From Reticulitermes speratus (lineage: Eukaryota; Arthropoda; Insecta; Blattodea; Rhinotermitidae), in the NCBI GenBank assembly GCA_021186555.1, contig JAJKFL010000003.1, positions 29,810,908 through 29,874,907 on the forward strand: DNA of 64,000 nucleotides, read 5' to 3'. Below the pieces are notes generated by a model, which searched no databases, had not been told where the DNA came from, and was given only the letters and a program-made list of their open reading frames with translations. Of the stretch, positions 35,804 to 48,067 are shown piece by piece. The position numbers were made by a program, and so were the translations under genes. Positions within the stretch are counted from its first letter, which is position 1; the number at the start of each line of letters is the position of its first letter.

Positions 35804-35838
35804 AACCTTGTTTTCAAGTTATTTTTATATAGAGGCTA

Positions 35839-35900
35839 CTGGCGGTCCAGTAGGACCGAAACGTGTAGCTCGATCGTAACAGTATATTGTTAGACAATAA
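35839..35900 (+). ncRNA. Decayed hammerhead-like motif
   Basis: A perfect five-pair hairpin GGTCC-AGTA-GGACC (35844-35857) is followed directly by GAAAC (35858-35862). A short ACG...CGT closure (35861-35863 with 35874-35876) follows, with AATAAA at 35897. The core reads CTGGCGG in place of CTGANGA, changing two invariant bases, and stem I does not pair well. It should be inactive. It lies 36 bp beyond the R1 copy end. Confidence 0.45.
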
Positions 35901-35904
35901 ATGC

Positions 35905-38900
35905 AGTTGTGTTGAGTGGTGGTGTTAATTAATCAATTAATAAATACTGTTACATTCTAAAAATTCAATAACCATGCAGTATAGTTCAGTGACTATATTT
36001 CCGTCTGCGAAAATAAAGATTCTTGCTTGGAGCCCAGACAGCCAAGGGTAGAGGGGATTCTTGACGGGAGGAGGGGGGGGGGGTTTGAATTCTGTCCCAT
36101 TATGCTCTCCTCTTCTCACACCCGTCTCGTGAACAGTTCCAGAAGTAGTAGAGCTTTACCTCCATATCACCTTCACATTGTGATGACGCCGTGTTCAGAC
36201 ACAGATATCACATTTCTTTTCACATTAAAATCTAGGTATTACACTACGCAGCAATGAACACAGTTTCCCTTATGTATAAATACTGCCTGTACGGACACAC
36301 CGGAGAGAGAACTTGTTATACCACTAAAGTGCACCGTAAAGGGAACGAATTGATTCCAATAACTCCATCGCCACAACAGTGGATTTCCTAATGGACATTA
36401 AATCGATCAATTACACTGCAGGCAGATCCCTCTGCAGTTTAGTAGGGAGATTAGATATCGGAAAACAGCAATCGTCAGTACGAGCATTTGGTTACTGGTT
36501 TACCTTAATAGACAGACAAACACCATGTCAGTTACTCAGAATGCAGGACATGAACTACGAAAAAACCAGCCACTTGTTACTTTCTTCACTACTTGCTCAC
36601 AACTCAACATATTTACCGATAAACGCCGGCTACAACGTGCGTGTATCCTAAAGTTTTCAGCGGTGATTTAAATAATTTATTTCTTTGTAATATATTTTTC
36701 CATATGTACCGATTTTTATCAAATAATACAACCTGAAATTCATCTAATTACTTTAACCACAATTCCTGCCTCTAAGAAAAGACACTCCAACTGGTTGATG
36801 TTGTTTAGGGAAGTAACTGCTGTTCATTCTGAGAATCCTATGGAAGACATAAAATAAGAAGTAATGACGCTTTGTAGTTTGATCGATAAGTGCCCAACGT
36901 TTCGGAGGAACCTACTACCCCTGTCTTCACAAAAGAAGAATGTCAGATTCTGTCGAAAAAAGCAGAGTTCATTTTACGCTGAAGCAAGCAGTATAGAGTA
37001 CATTAACCGCAGTCCTTTACAAGCGTTAATAGATCGAAAAATTCTCAGGGTGAGAGGAAGCACAGTTGAATGTAATGCCAGATTTATGCGATGCATAAAT
37101 ACAGCTTGGGGACTTTCGTTGAGCGCGGCATAAAGTAAACTACAGACCACACTCCACTTATTACTCCTCCTGGTTGTTATTGTATTGATGCGAAATAAAA
37201 TACGGAAGAAAGGATGTGGTATAAACGTTTTTAAATACGTCCCATAAACACTATTGTAAATTAAGCGATATCTAACTGGATTTTTGGGTTCTCATTCCAT
37301 GTCGTCAAATTTAACCCTCATTATCTTGTACTATATCTTGTTGCTTATCTGTAATGTCGAGGCAGGTTAGGGTTACAGCATGTCTAAAGCCGGCTGTGGT
37401 TAAATCACACCAAATTTGAAATTCCGCAAGAGCTTCAAGCCTCGTAAAATATTAGTGAACTATCCGGTAAAACGTTCAATTTGAGGAACCTAAAAGTACA
37501 AAGTTTAAGAGATATTTAAAAGTTTCTTATTTTGGAAGGATGGAGAAGGAGCGGCGGCTTTACAAAGCAACACTACATCGGTGAGTTTAACGGGATACCG
37601 GAAGGAAAGGGTGATCAGCGAAGAGTATAGAATGAAAATCTAAGTAAGTGATGACCTTTCTTTCTACCCCTCACCGAGTTCCTCGGAAGGAGCAGGGAAA
37701 GGAAATGCTTGAGTATTTCCTCTCAACTGCACCAGCGGCATTACTTATGCTAAAGCAATTAATTTGTCCAAAGATTAGCCATGCATCCTATCCTGCCTTG
37801 GCAGCCTCGCTGAATCCCAGCAACAGTGGACTAACAGCAAATTATAACTACAAAATATTTTAGAATAAAATTAACATTTGTAGGTCTACTGAGTAGGCCT
37901 ACTGAAGGCGGATGGTGGAGAATAGTGAGGGAAAGAAACTTCGTACTAGTTCCACACTGCAGGTGGATAAAGTGCGGAAAGCTACCATCCGCCTTCAGTC
38001 TTCAGCCAGACAGTACCTGCATATTCACCATTCACAGCAGCAACCAAAAACGTGATTATAGTTACGTACTAAATAATCGCACATTTGAAAATAATTTCGA
38101 TTTACTGGTAATAATCAGTGGTCCACAAATTTTCCAAAAGTGTAGGAGCCAAATGAAAAGTCTAGGTGCCAGAATGGTAAAATGAAGCAAATGCCATATT
38201 CAGGATTCACAAAAATTAGGCTCTACCGTACAATATTTAGTCAACCAGGGGACCTGGTACCCACGATTTGTGCACCCCTGGTAATAATGCACTTCAGTTC
38301 TGTTTTTATATATATGCTGACACAAAGGCAAGTTACAAAGTATAGGCGAAATATACTTCTTTTTTTTTTTTTTGAAAACATCAACGGATTTACGAATTAC
38401 ATTAGTCGCAGCCCCACATCCAGGAGGACAGCTACTGCAGGAGCAACTGAAGATAGGAATGCTGGCGACGTCTGCGTTGCCCACAGCGGTGTTGCTGCAG
38501 GTTCAGATCTCCAGATACATTACACCGCATCACTTGATAAACAATTATCGACATTTCGGAAGATCGTAGTGCCTTTATCTTCACGCATAACATCTCAGAA
38601 GACTCGAATCTTCATTTTTCTCTCCCTAGTTGATTCTCTACTACCGTTTCTTAATGGAGTGAAAGTTTATATTTCCTTTCGGTAGGATTCCTTCGATGGG
38701 TTCCACTATCTGTGGATAGCACACAAGCGACCAACCATACCAGAACCAAAGCGGACGTCGAACCCTCAAATCCAAAAGCTTGAGCGAATCAGTATCCCTT
38801 TTATTACTCGAGAGTACACTCTCTTAACCAGCAAATTACCGTCTCTGCACTAGAAACATGGCCGCGAAATAACAGCAGATGATTTTAGTCAAGTACGAGT

Positions 38901-40865
38901 ATTATTTGTGCACGTAATTTTTATGTGTCTTTAAGACAGGGAACACGACTAACACACGTCTCCTTTGTTCGCAAGATGCTCTCATGCTGTTTTAATACCT
39001 GTTGTAGTTGAGCGTAAAAAACTATACGGAGAAATTGCCGTTAGTTTCAGGACGTTCCCACCAAGTTTCATGAAAATCCTTCTATTCCAGTAGATATAGA
39101 CACAAAAACATAATGATACCAAAAGCTTTTATTTGCTTCGATACGTATGGAAAACAGACTAGAAATTTTATTAAAACGAGCAGGGAATATGATAAAACCT
39201 AATTTTAAGACACAGAAAGGTAAGGGTGTAACAACTCCCGAAAAAATTCCCCTAAATGCTGTTTTCCTACACAGAATTTACGCCAAAAGAACTAGGCAGT
39301 TCATACTAAGAGCCAAGCTTAAATTAAATTCCGAACTATTCGAAAATCAACATGCATTACTCTCCCTGAACACGCTTCCGGACCACGCACTGAATGACTA
39401 CACCGTTGTTCCTACGTCATACGTTCGTTGGTCGTCATGTTGAAATTGCTGATGACGGAAATGAATAATGCCGTGATATGGATACTACAAGTAAATGGTA
39501 TTCAAAACGAATCTCACAGGAGATTCAACAGACGGCAATCATATGCAGCCCGCAATTAGAATTTATAAAAGATACTTCTCCTTCCTCTGAACCGTAAAAT
39601 TGGCGACTACTACATGGCCATGGGTCAAACCTCAACAGAGTGCATATCTTATTATTCAAAGGCACAGCAAAAGACAGATGTCTTGTGGCAGAAATTTCTG
39701 GGTAACTGCTATACTCACTAATCCAAAGTCAGGTAATGCTGGACAGGAAGAATCGTATTGGTAAAAAACTATACAGGGACATTATTTTGTTTGACAAGCA
39801 CCGATTGTCGCGTACTGTCAGCTAGCTTATATATCTAACATGATCCACCCAATCGACCGCCCACGTGCGCTGCGCAATAACGACGGGAAGTGACAAAAAT
39901 GTGTCAGATAAAATAATGATCCTCTACAGCTACATCACAAAATAAGTTTTTACATCTCAGTCACGCATTTCTTTTGTGGAAATAATTTACAAATTGGATA
40001 TACAGTACACAAATTATTCCTCTGAGAGGGCACAATAAAAAACACAGTCATTCAAAAATAATAATACTTGCGCAACGTATTAAGGATTGTTTCAGACACG
40101 TAGCTATATTCACTAAACAGAAACAGTTGTTAAAAGTAAATATCTTTGTTACTGCCCGAAAGAAGTAGGCCTAGACAGAAATTCTTTCGAAAAGAGGAGA
40201 AAACATGCTGGTCCTTTTCGGAGCCCATAAATTTATTCCGTGTAAAATTTGTAGACACGCTTATGAAATGCCATTATATCAACTATCGCGTATCGGAATT
40301 CACCGATTCATGAGTTACAGCCATCAAACACGACATAACATTTTTCATATTTCGGACAGAAATTGTTTTACGAAATCTACACAGCTCTCACATACGTAGA
40401 AACAAAACTTCAGCGTTTAACCGAATTCCGCTGTTATAAACACCACCACATAAGTTCGCGACACGTGTGTTTGTAAAGTTTATGGTGGATGATTTTGTTT
40501 CGGACGAATGACATATTCTATCCGCTGCACTTGAACAAGTATACTTAGTGCAGCTCTTCGGGTTGGTACTCACATGGCTTATATATCATCCATCAGCTGC
40601 TTCGGGCAACCAGAGGGCAGCAAGCTTACCTGTAAAACATACATGTTATTAGCTGTGGTCAGTAATAGAACAAAAAATTAATGAACTGCAGTCATGCTAA
40701 CATAAAATAAAATATCAATGTCTGAATGACCACTAACAAATAAAAAAACTGGCCTATAGAATGTGTATCAAGGACATATTAAATTAGGAAATGACTATTA
40801 CAAATTTCGGAATAATCATCCCGTTGTGCGTATACGTACTCAGTATTTCAATCTTTGCAGAATAA
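35905..40865. other. Unassigned sequence, no gene recognised
   Basis: It includes a G run of about 12 at 36066-36079, a fold-back-type minus-strand module at about 36895-36935, and another at about 38550-38600. The frame 38182-38685 (167 codons) includes a poly-T run and the second of these modules, and is not credible as a gene. No tRNA-like element was seen. Confidence 0.45.
37901..37999. repeat. 16-bp inverted repeat around 67-bp spacer
   Basis: ACTGAAGGCGGATGGT (37901-37916) and ACCATCCGCCTTCAGT (37984-37999) are exact reverse complements. TAGGCCTA overlaps the left boundary at 37894-37901. Confidence 0.92.
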
Positions 40866-40870
40866 ACATA

Positions 40871-40920
40871 ATGATAGCCAGTGTACGCGGTCGAAACATG
40901 TTGTAGGATAATAAAAAGGA
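40871..40920 (+). ncRNA. Decayed hammerhead-like motif
   Basis: ATGATAGCC, a loop, then GGTCGAAACATGTTG (to 40903) and an AATAAAA just after (40909-40915). The pattern follows CTGATGA-GCC...GGT-CGAAAC but with a lost base and a C-to-A change in the core. The GAAACATGTT end matches the 14404-14446 motif. Probably inactive. Confidence 0.35.
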
Positions 40921-40929
40921 GCATATAGA

Positions 40930-41850
40930 TAGTGTTGTGTTTATTCAGTAAAGATTGAAACAGTGGTAATGACTTACAATTTCATATGGAATTGTACATC
41001 TTCCTGGTTTCTCGCTATTCCAATCTAAAGATTAAATACACTGTATTTTATATAGTATTTCTTATGGATGTGAAATATTCTCTCTGATTTTACAGACGGG
41101 AAAGTGGGCCTATCACAGCTGCTGCGGGGAAGAAAATAAATTTATAAGAAATTATAGTCGAAATGCTTTCACGAAGATTTCATTCGGGATACTTAGAAGT
41201 AGATGATGGACCGATGATATGTAAATCTTAGATAAATATAGTATGCGGCAGTGGGCTAGATTGAACAGGTTGCTATGGTAGTTTTGTGAAAATTGGAATT
41301 TCTTAATTAGGGCTCCTCAGTACTGCGAATTTCTGGGCCAACGAGCAAGTATCAGTCTTTCTAGCATGTTCATTTATCATGAGGAAAGATAGTTTCCAAG
41401 GACTTTTACATTCTTCTGTGTGAAAATTTACACAAATATTAAACGCGGGTTTCATAATATCATACACAACTTAGCAATCCTTCATATCGGTTCAGACACT
41501 TATGAAACAGTTCCACACCTTCTCGGAACACATCACAGTGTATATCAGCACCTGACGGAGCTGTGATAGCTCATTCTGTATAATAATCGTCCACACCGGC
41601 TCCGCAGTCCACCGTATCTCTTATTCAGTCGGTTCGAGACGACTCTTTTCTGGATAAACGGCCGGTGCGGGAAGTTAACCACTAACGTCCGTATAGTTTC
41701 GAGTCTAAGAATGTGTGCAGCTATGCCTCCAGTCTCCCATATGCATTCACAGAGTAATGCTTAAGTACAAGGATAACCTTACCTTTACCTTACATCTTGG
41801 CTTAACAAGTAACAACTGGGCAAGTCGAACGTCTGAACTTCTTGTTACCA
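40930..41850. other. Unassigned sequence, no gene recognised
   Basis: AT-rich sequence with no frame, box or inverted repeat that I can support. Confidence 0.5.
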
Positions 41851-41853
41851 TGT

Positions 41854-42010
41854 GCGGTAAAGGTAAAGTCGTCACTGTGCAAGCCATGAGAACATATGGG
41901 GGGGGGGGCGATGGAGGTTTAGCTATACTTATTATTAACCTCGGTACTAGATGGAGGTGATTGATCAGTTTCAAGTTCTGTCCACTTTACCCTCGTGGCA
42001 GCTTCCAGTA
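41854..42010 (-). mobile_element. SINE S1, 3'-half fragment
   Basis: The order GGTAAAGGTAAAG, CAAGCCATGAGAAC, GCGATGGAGGTTTAGCTAT, TTAACCTCGGTACTAGATGGAGGTGA and CCACTTTACCC matches the minus-strand S1 body. A run of ten Gs (41889-41898) interrupts it. The tRNA-like head is absent. Confidence 0.7.
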
Positions 42011-42014
42011 CGTA

Positions 42015-43375
42015 TTGAATACAAGAGTCTAACTGGATGCAGCACAGACGACAGAGAAGTCACAAACGAAATCCACAAGGTTGGCTGTCTTTTCAGAAAA
42101 GGTTGTCCCCTGCAGTCGCAGTTCAGTCTATGCTCATTTACTCCACACATCTTCACAACAAAGACAGCGAGCGATAAAAACTCGTTTTGAAGACATAAAC
42201 CTTGGTTTTCTTTACGCTAATGTCAGGGTTCTGAGGACAAAAAGCTATGTGAGAAATATTCTGATAGAACTAATGAGCTGCAGCAAGGCTAGACAATACT
42301 CAAGGCTATCTCTAACATTCTCAAAATTCAGCACGGGTGCTTGAGATGTATCAGACCGTAATTCTCCATTTAATAAGTCAATTTGGCGACGTCGTAAATT
42401 CAGCAAGCGAAAAGAAGTCACATATCTCTACAAACAGGAAAGTAAATAAAAGTTAAAAAGACAGGCCTACTTATACATTTCTAAGAGATATTTAGTTAAA
42501 TAAAACTTCTTCCTAGAGCACGATTTGCAAACACAGTGGCCACAAGGTCTACGTCTTGGTTGCTAGGAGAAACCGCAACCAGAAAACCGCGAGGCTATGC
42601 TATATGTCACTTTTACAATGACAGAAAGACGGGCACCTCACTCTTTCCATTACTACAACTTCTTTTAATTAAATTTAATTAACGTTACCAAAGTCCGACA
42701 TGGCGTGGTTAAGGGGGTTTGGAGCAATCTATATGACGTCCTTATTACTTTCTAACGGCTGTGGAAGGGAAGCAGGGGAGGGGGGCCAAGTCATCGCCCC
42801 TCTTTCTGCTTTCTTTCTCTGTTTTTATCCCCTCTTTCTGTGTTAGGAATAAAGAGATACTAGTAAGAAGAACAACGTTTGAAAGTGGTTGCGGTGACTT
42901 TAAATCTCTTTATACATATAAAGAGGTTAAACTTTCGCTCCAAACTCAAACGGTACTGATTTTCGAAAGATAACCTTAGTTATGAGGGTATTCATTAGCC
43001 TATAAGGTATTTCAAGATGCATATATTTTGTACAACTTTCGCTAATTGGTTTCTACATGAGTTTTAGAACTTTACATGTTCAGCTAATAGACGAGGGGAC
43101 ACTTACGAGCCATAACAGGACCGCAGTTGCTTAAGTCAGAAGATGTTAAAAGATTCACTTCGTTAAGAGAGAGCGATTCAGATTTACGTACTTTAAAGGA
43201 GATTAAAATAGTAAAGGCTAGTTCCGTACTGTAACAAGTTGAGTGTACCTAAAATTAAGCGATCAAAAATACAAGCTGGCAAATTTAGTACAAGCCACAT
43301 TAAGAGCGATTTTTGTAAAGTCTCTCAGACAAAAAAGGATAGTTGCAAAATATTTTTCGCAACACAAACTTGCGT
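42015..43375. other. Unassigned sequence, no gene recognised
   Basis: Open frames up to 87 codons have no recognised motif. The minus strand of 42770-42850 is rich in purines. Confidence 0.5.
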
Positions 43376-43379
43376 TCAG

Positions 43380-43565
43380 ACCGGCTATGGGGCCCGCTCG
43401 GCCTCCCAATGGGTACTGAAGGGGGGGGGGGGGCGATTTCCTCTAGGGTAAAACGGGTAAGCGGCCGAGGCGTGAAGCTAACTACCGACCTCCAACTTGT
43501 GCCGAGGTTAAGAATAAAGGGAGCTACGATTACCTTCCCCCATATGCCTACATGGAGTGCTCAAC
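43380..43565 (+). mobile_element. SINE S1, 3'-half fragment
   Basis: The order GGCCCGCTCGGCCTCCCAATGGGTAC, a 12-G run at about 43421, GGCCGAGGCGTGAAGCTAAC, GTGCCGAGGTTAAGAATAAAGGGAGC and CATATGCCTACATGG matches plus-strand S1. Two open frames crossing it (70 and 185 codons) are SINE artefacts. Confidence 0.72.
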
Positions 43566-43727
43566 AGAAAACTTCCCATGAGTTTACAACTGATTTCGAT
43601 AAAGATCTCAAGTTTCCAGCCTATGTGGTCTCCAAACATTACACCTTGGCACATGAGCATCTTTACTCATCCTCTGTGCACTGTTCGTGTGCACATGTGC
43701 GTGCGTGTGTGAGACAGAGAGAAAGAG

Positions 43728-43965
43728 GGATGTTTTATTTAACAGCGCTGTCAATGGCTGAGATTATACAGCGGTGGAGGCAGATGACAAACATAAGTAC
43801 GGAGCATTGTTGGAAAGATACTGCCGGAAGAAAACCTCAGTATTCGGAGAAAACCTTGTCCCATTGCCACTCTGACGTTCACGAATCCCACACGGAATAA
43901 TTTGCGATCGAATCCGAGTTTCGGTAATGAAAGGCGACGACTAACCGCTTGAACCATGAGAAGAC
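43728..43965 (-). mobile_element. SINE family S4 copy
   Basis: It starts at low coordinates with ATGTTTTATTTAACAGCGCTGTCAA. On the minus strand, the head reads CATGGTTCAAGCGGTTAGTCG with a B-box-like GGATTCGATCGC (about 43904-43915). The shared middle blocks (ACATAAGTACGGAGCATTG, AAGATACTGCCGG, TTCGGAGAAAACC) match 34856-35085. Confidence 0.65.
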
Positions 43966-43969
43966 CCCT

Positions 43970-44605
43970 GTGCACGCGAGTTGTCATAACGCACGAAACA
44001 GCTTCAAGTGTCAGTGCAGCGTGCTGACTTCCACTATTTTGGAGAAAATAAAAATACTCCTGAACAGAGAGTCAACCATCACCAGACCACTTTGTTCACA
44101 GGGAATGTTTTCATTTCCAACATGAAATAAAACCGTTACATAACTTACGACATGACAAATGTTAAATATTACAGATTAAATACAATTTTTTATACCCCTT
44201 AAGCTTTCATCGCACCGAAAAAAAACAAGATTCGGGATGAAGACCCTGTGCACGCAATGATGACCTTTGGGGGAATAGAGGTAGAGCTCCACGTATTCTT
44301 TATCTAGACACCAGATGGAAGCGAGTAGTGAGCCTTATGCATCGACTAAAGCAAGGAAAGTAATACCGCAATAACACGTTCGTAAAGTTGCCGTGACTTT
44401 AGCGCCTATGAAGGCGTGTCCGCGGAAAAATACATAAGCTAAACTGACTCTATTAGTAACGAGCAAATGTTAACAACAAAAAAATCTGTAAGGTTTCATT
44501 TTGCACTAGCTGGCACTTAAGCAATTCACCAACTATCACTTTTGGATTATATTCTTCACCTCTTGTTAAATAATCTGTTTTAACAAGCATGCCTTATTTT
44601 ATACG
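43970..44605. other. Unassigned sequence, no gene recognised
   Basis: Nothing beyond AT-rich unique-looking sequence was seen. Confidence 0.5.
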
Positions 44606-44724
44606 AAGAGATAGGCTTATGGTAGGCTAGAGAGATAGGCTTACGGTAGGGTAAAGCGATAGGATTATTTTAGGCTGAAGATTAGACTTACGGTAGACTA
44701 AAGAGTATGCTTATGTTAGGCAAA
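44606..44724. repeat. Degenerate 24-bp tandem repeat, five units
   Basis: The units follow AAGAGATAGGCTTACGGTAGGCTA with substitutions: 44606-44629, 44630-44653, 44654-44677, 44678-44700 (one base shorter) and 44701-44724. Confidence 0.85.
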
Positions 44725-44789
44725 TACTATGCATCTGCACTCACTCCTTCCAATAGCTTTAGAACAGAGTGATAGATGCAAGACTCGAG

Positions 44790-44936
44790 GTTCTGAAGAT
44801 TCAAGTCTTCTGCTATGTTAAGCAGTGCCAACTGGTCAAGCAGTACAATGGTTGTCTGATACTAAAGATAAAACTTATGTAACTACTTACCAGTCGGCAC
44901 GGTGTAAAATTACAGGAGACTTGAATCTTCAAACTT
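44790..44936. repeat. Imperfect fold-back, about 50-bp arms
   Basis: The left arm (44790-44844, from TTCTGAAGATTCAAGTCTTCTG through GCCAACTGGTCAAGCAGT) pairs with the right arm (44883-44934, from CTACTTACCAGTCGGCAC through GGAGACTTGAATCTTCAA). Identity is about 70% by eye, with a 38-bp spacer. Confidence 0.65.
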
Positions 44937-44939
44937 GGC

Positions 44940-46460
44940 TTGAATGTAATGCTACATGAGGCCGCCCACCCATGCTTCGTAGGCCCTATTTATTTCCCGC
45001 CATCAAAATATCAACATAGCAGCTGTGTGAATCCCCAAGGTAGAATAGACACTCGATGCAACAGACCTAACGGTACTAATTTCAGGATTGTGACATCTTT
45101 CATGGCACATTAATACAGTCTTGCAAAATATGAAACTGTTGTTAAGTTTCTCTTTTTTAGAATGTAAAGTAACATGATGGCCGAGTGAAGTCTGCATTTT
45201 GCTTTCGGCTTCTTCACGATTACCAGGATAATGGAAGTTTCAATAGAAAGTAATCATACCACGGCCACAAATTCCACATAATACGTTTCATAACCACAAG
45301 TAAATGTTAACAACTACAAATATGGGAACGAAGCCAAAGTTTGAAGAAGTAGGCTGCTAACAAATTTAACGAAACGGAAATCTGCATTAGAGAAAATCAC
45401 GCATACAATGAATCATTAAACTATATCATTATTACTTCCTGATTTTTGATAATCTTACTGTACACTTGAAACCTCTGGAGTAACGCAGGCGTCTTGAACT
45501 CCTCCAACAATGTATTTTTCTTTGGAGTAAGATCAGTAAGGATCTGGTTTTTAGACTGAAATGGTTCCACGAACATAATCTTTGTGAAATACCAGCATTA
45601 CAAATTCCCAACCAGTTTATACTATGGTCATCTGGGTTATGACACCGTGTAGTCTGGTAGGTGTGTGCTGACATCAAGAACATATCCAAGGTACAAAGTC
45701 CCATACGAATAAATTACCGAAACTTAACTGTGCAAACCTCTGCCTTCCTTTGCGGCACACCATGTGTCTCATCCTGCCTTCTGCATCAAGTACAAGAATC
45801 CTGTGGAGCAGAGCTATCATCGTCAGTGATAAAACACACCAATGGCTTCAGAGGTTACAGTGACACTGTATACCAGGACTTCCTTTTCTAAGCGCTCACC
45901 TTTGCTTCTTAGAGATAACGGGCAATTTTCTGGTTCCACTCCCTCTGGAGGCAAAACGAGTTACGGTCTACTGTCATAGGAACTGGCTCACTTATAATAA
46001 TTACAACTTGCCGATGACTTTGCTTCCCGAGCGAAGAAACGATAACACGCTTTAGGTGAAGCCCTCCACTTTTTACGGTTATATCCGTCTCACACCACCA
46101 AACACGTTTAACAATAACTCCTGCGCCTTCAACTCTTCCACCGGCCCACTATTTTCACATCTCATGGCTATACAATATGCGAGGTACCGATAATGGCTTC
46201 GATAAATACGCCTAATGTTGTATCGGCTCTGTGAACGGATACTGAAATATGTATGAATTATGGTGACTTTTACGGTCTCTGCTTTACGATGGGTCGGGAT
46301 ATTTATGGGGTACTGATGTTATTGTAAAGTGTATACCTAAGAAAAAATCTTTCTTTTGAAAATTACGCGGGAACAAACAGAATCGGCGCGAAGACGATCA
46401 ATATTTATCTAACTCGATTTCATTAATATTTAGATGTCATGGTACAACAGACATAGCACG
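44940..46460. other. Unassigned sequence, no gene recognised
   Basis: The minus-strand 90-codon frame (45432-45704) and the plus-strand 76-codon frame (45661-45891) overlap at their ends and carry no recognised domain. Confidence 0.5.
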
Positions 46461-47060
46461 ATTCATACTATTAGCTTTGCACTGAAGGATCGGTGAATAT
46501 CTCACTTCAATTAGCTCTGTACTTATGTGCCAGTAAATAACACATTCCATTTAGCTTTGTACTTATGTGTCAGTAAATATCACATTCCATTTATCTCTGT
46601 ATTTATGTGCCAGTAAATATAATATTCCATTTAGCTCTGTACTCATGTGCCAGTAAATATCACATTCCACTTAGCTTTGTACTTATGTGTCAGTAAATAT
46701 CACATTCCATTTAGCTCTGTACTCATGTGCCAGTAAATATCACATTCCACTTAGCTTTGCACTTATGTGTCAGTAAATATCACATTCCATTTAGCTCTGT
46801 ACTCATGTGCCAGTAAATATCACATTCCACTTAGCTTTGTACTTATGTGTCAGTAAATATCACATGCCATTTAGATTTGTACTTATGTGTCAGTGAATAT
46901 CACATTCCACTTAGCTTTGTACTCATGTGCCAGTAAATATCACATTCCATTTAGATTTGTACATATGTGTCAGTAAATATCACATTCCATTTAGATTTGT
47001 ACTTATGTGCCAGTAAATAACACATTCCACTTAGCTTTGCACGTACGTTTCAGTGAAAAT
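46461..47060. repeat. 40-bp minisatellite with 80-bp AB higher-order period
   Basis: Fifteen consecutive 40-bp units run without any insertion or deletion. The first (46461-46500) and last (47021-47060) are the most diverged. The consensus runs CACATTCCATTTAGCTTTGT, then ACTTATGTGTCAGTAAATAT. From 46621 to 46860, units alternate strictly between type A (CCAT, CTCTG, CTCATGTGCC) and type B (CCAC, CTTTG or CTTTGC, CTTATGTGTC). That gives three AB dimers. Type C units (TTAGATTTGT) cluster at 46861-47020. Confidence 0.95.
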
Positions 47061-47400
47061 ATCTTATTTAATTTATCACAGCTTAGTACAGGGGTGTACA
47101 AATCCTGGGCGCCACGTCGCCGTGGCGACTATATTTTTCTGGTGCTGGATCCTCAGTATGAAACTTGCCTCATGTCACCCTTCTGGTGACTAGACTTCTG
47201 AAGTGGCTCCTATATTTTTGGAAAATTTGTGCACCTTTGGCTTAGTCCTTATTCGTCAATTAATGTCTAATTCCATTTGAAATCGTACTTATGTGGCAGT
47301 GAATAAGTTATTTGATTTAGCCTTGTGGCCAACCAAGATTCAGTGAATACCTAATTTTTTAGCTTTGTACTTATATCTGGGAATAAATAATTTGTAACAG
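47061..47400. repeat. Interrupted, degenerate continuation of 40-bp array
   Basis: After a segment of about 200 bp unlike the array (about 47075-47262), repeat-like pieces return: ATTCCATTTGAAATCGTACTTATGTGGCAGTGAATAAG (47268-47305), then a degenerate unit at about 47310-47350 and TTTTTAGCTTTGTACTTATATCTGGGAATAAAT. The interruption looks like a later insertion into an older, longer array. Confidence 0.6.
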
Positions 47401-48060
47401 CTTGTACTTATTAAGAAGTTGATTTGAATTACGTATTGTTAGAAGCATTGGGTCTCTTAGATATCATGTAATTGTCCGAGAAGCTCCTTAGCAACTGAGA
47501 ATTCCTACTTTGCAGAGACATTTTTCTGAATTCCAAATTTGTTTAGTTCTGTATGTACTCGGTCAGTACTCGTAGGTGACAGAGACCCTCTTCCATCAGC
47601 TTGCACAGTGATGAATTACGTAGGGACACGTGCTGCAAGTGATTACCGTAACTGTGAACAAGACAATATTGCATACTTTGTTGACAATCTAGTTAAGTAA
47701 ATAATTTTGTTACGCTGACAATTTTCAGGACAGGAGGGGCTCTTCTGACTAAACCGAATTAATAAGTACCAAAGGGCATGAACACATGACATGCTCCTTT
47801 CCGTAACCGCTTACATGTTTAGAGGTTAACGTACATTACACACAAGTCTACTTAAAAAAGAAAAACATATACATCTTTGGAGAAGCCACTTAATCGGAGA
47901 TGGAGATCCAGACAAATCTTGTGTAAATCTGTTTAAAAATTGCAAATTCAGCTAAATGTGACGGAAAGAAGAAGAGTAACAGGTTTTGTGTCGGCGGTAC
48001 TGAAATTGACTATTTTAATAACAGAAAACTATTTGCGTGATTTCAGGCTTCCACCGCGGT
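47400..48060. other. Unassigned sequence, no gene recognised
   Basis: No domain-bearing frame or repeat seen. Confidence 0.5.
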
Positions 48061-48067
48061 GTAAAAT

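Noticed and set aside
38182-38685. 167-codon plus-strand open frame
   Set aside because: It contains a long T run and a fold-back-type module, with no domain or supportive context.
43343-43900. 185-codon plus-strand open frame
   Set aside because: It runs through an S1 SINE fragment with a poly-G run and into an S4 SINE on the other strand.
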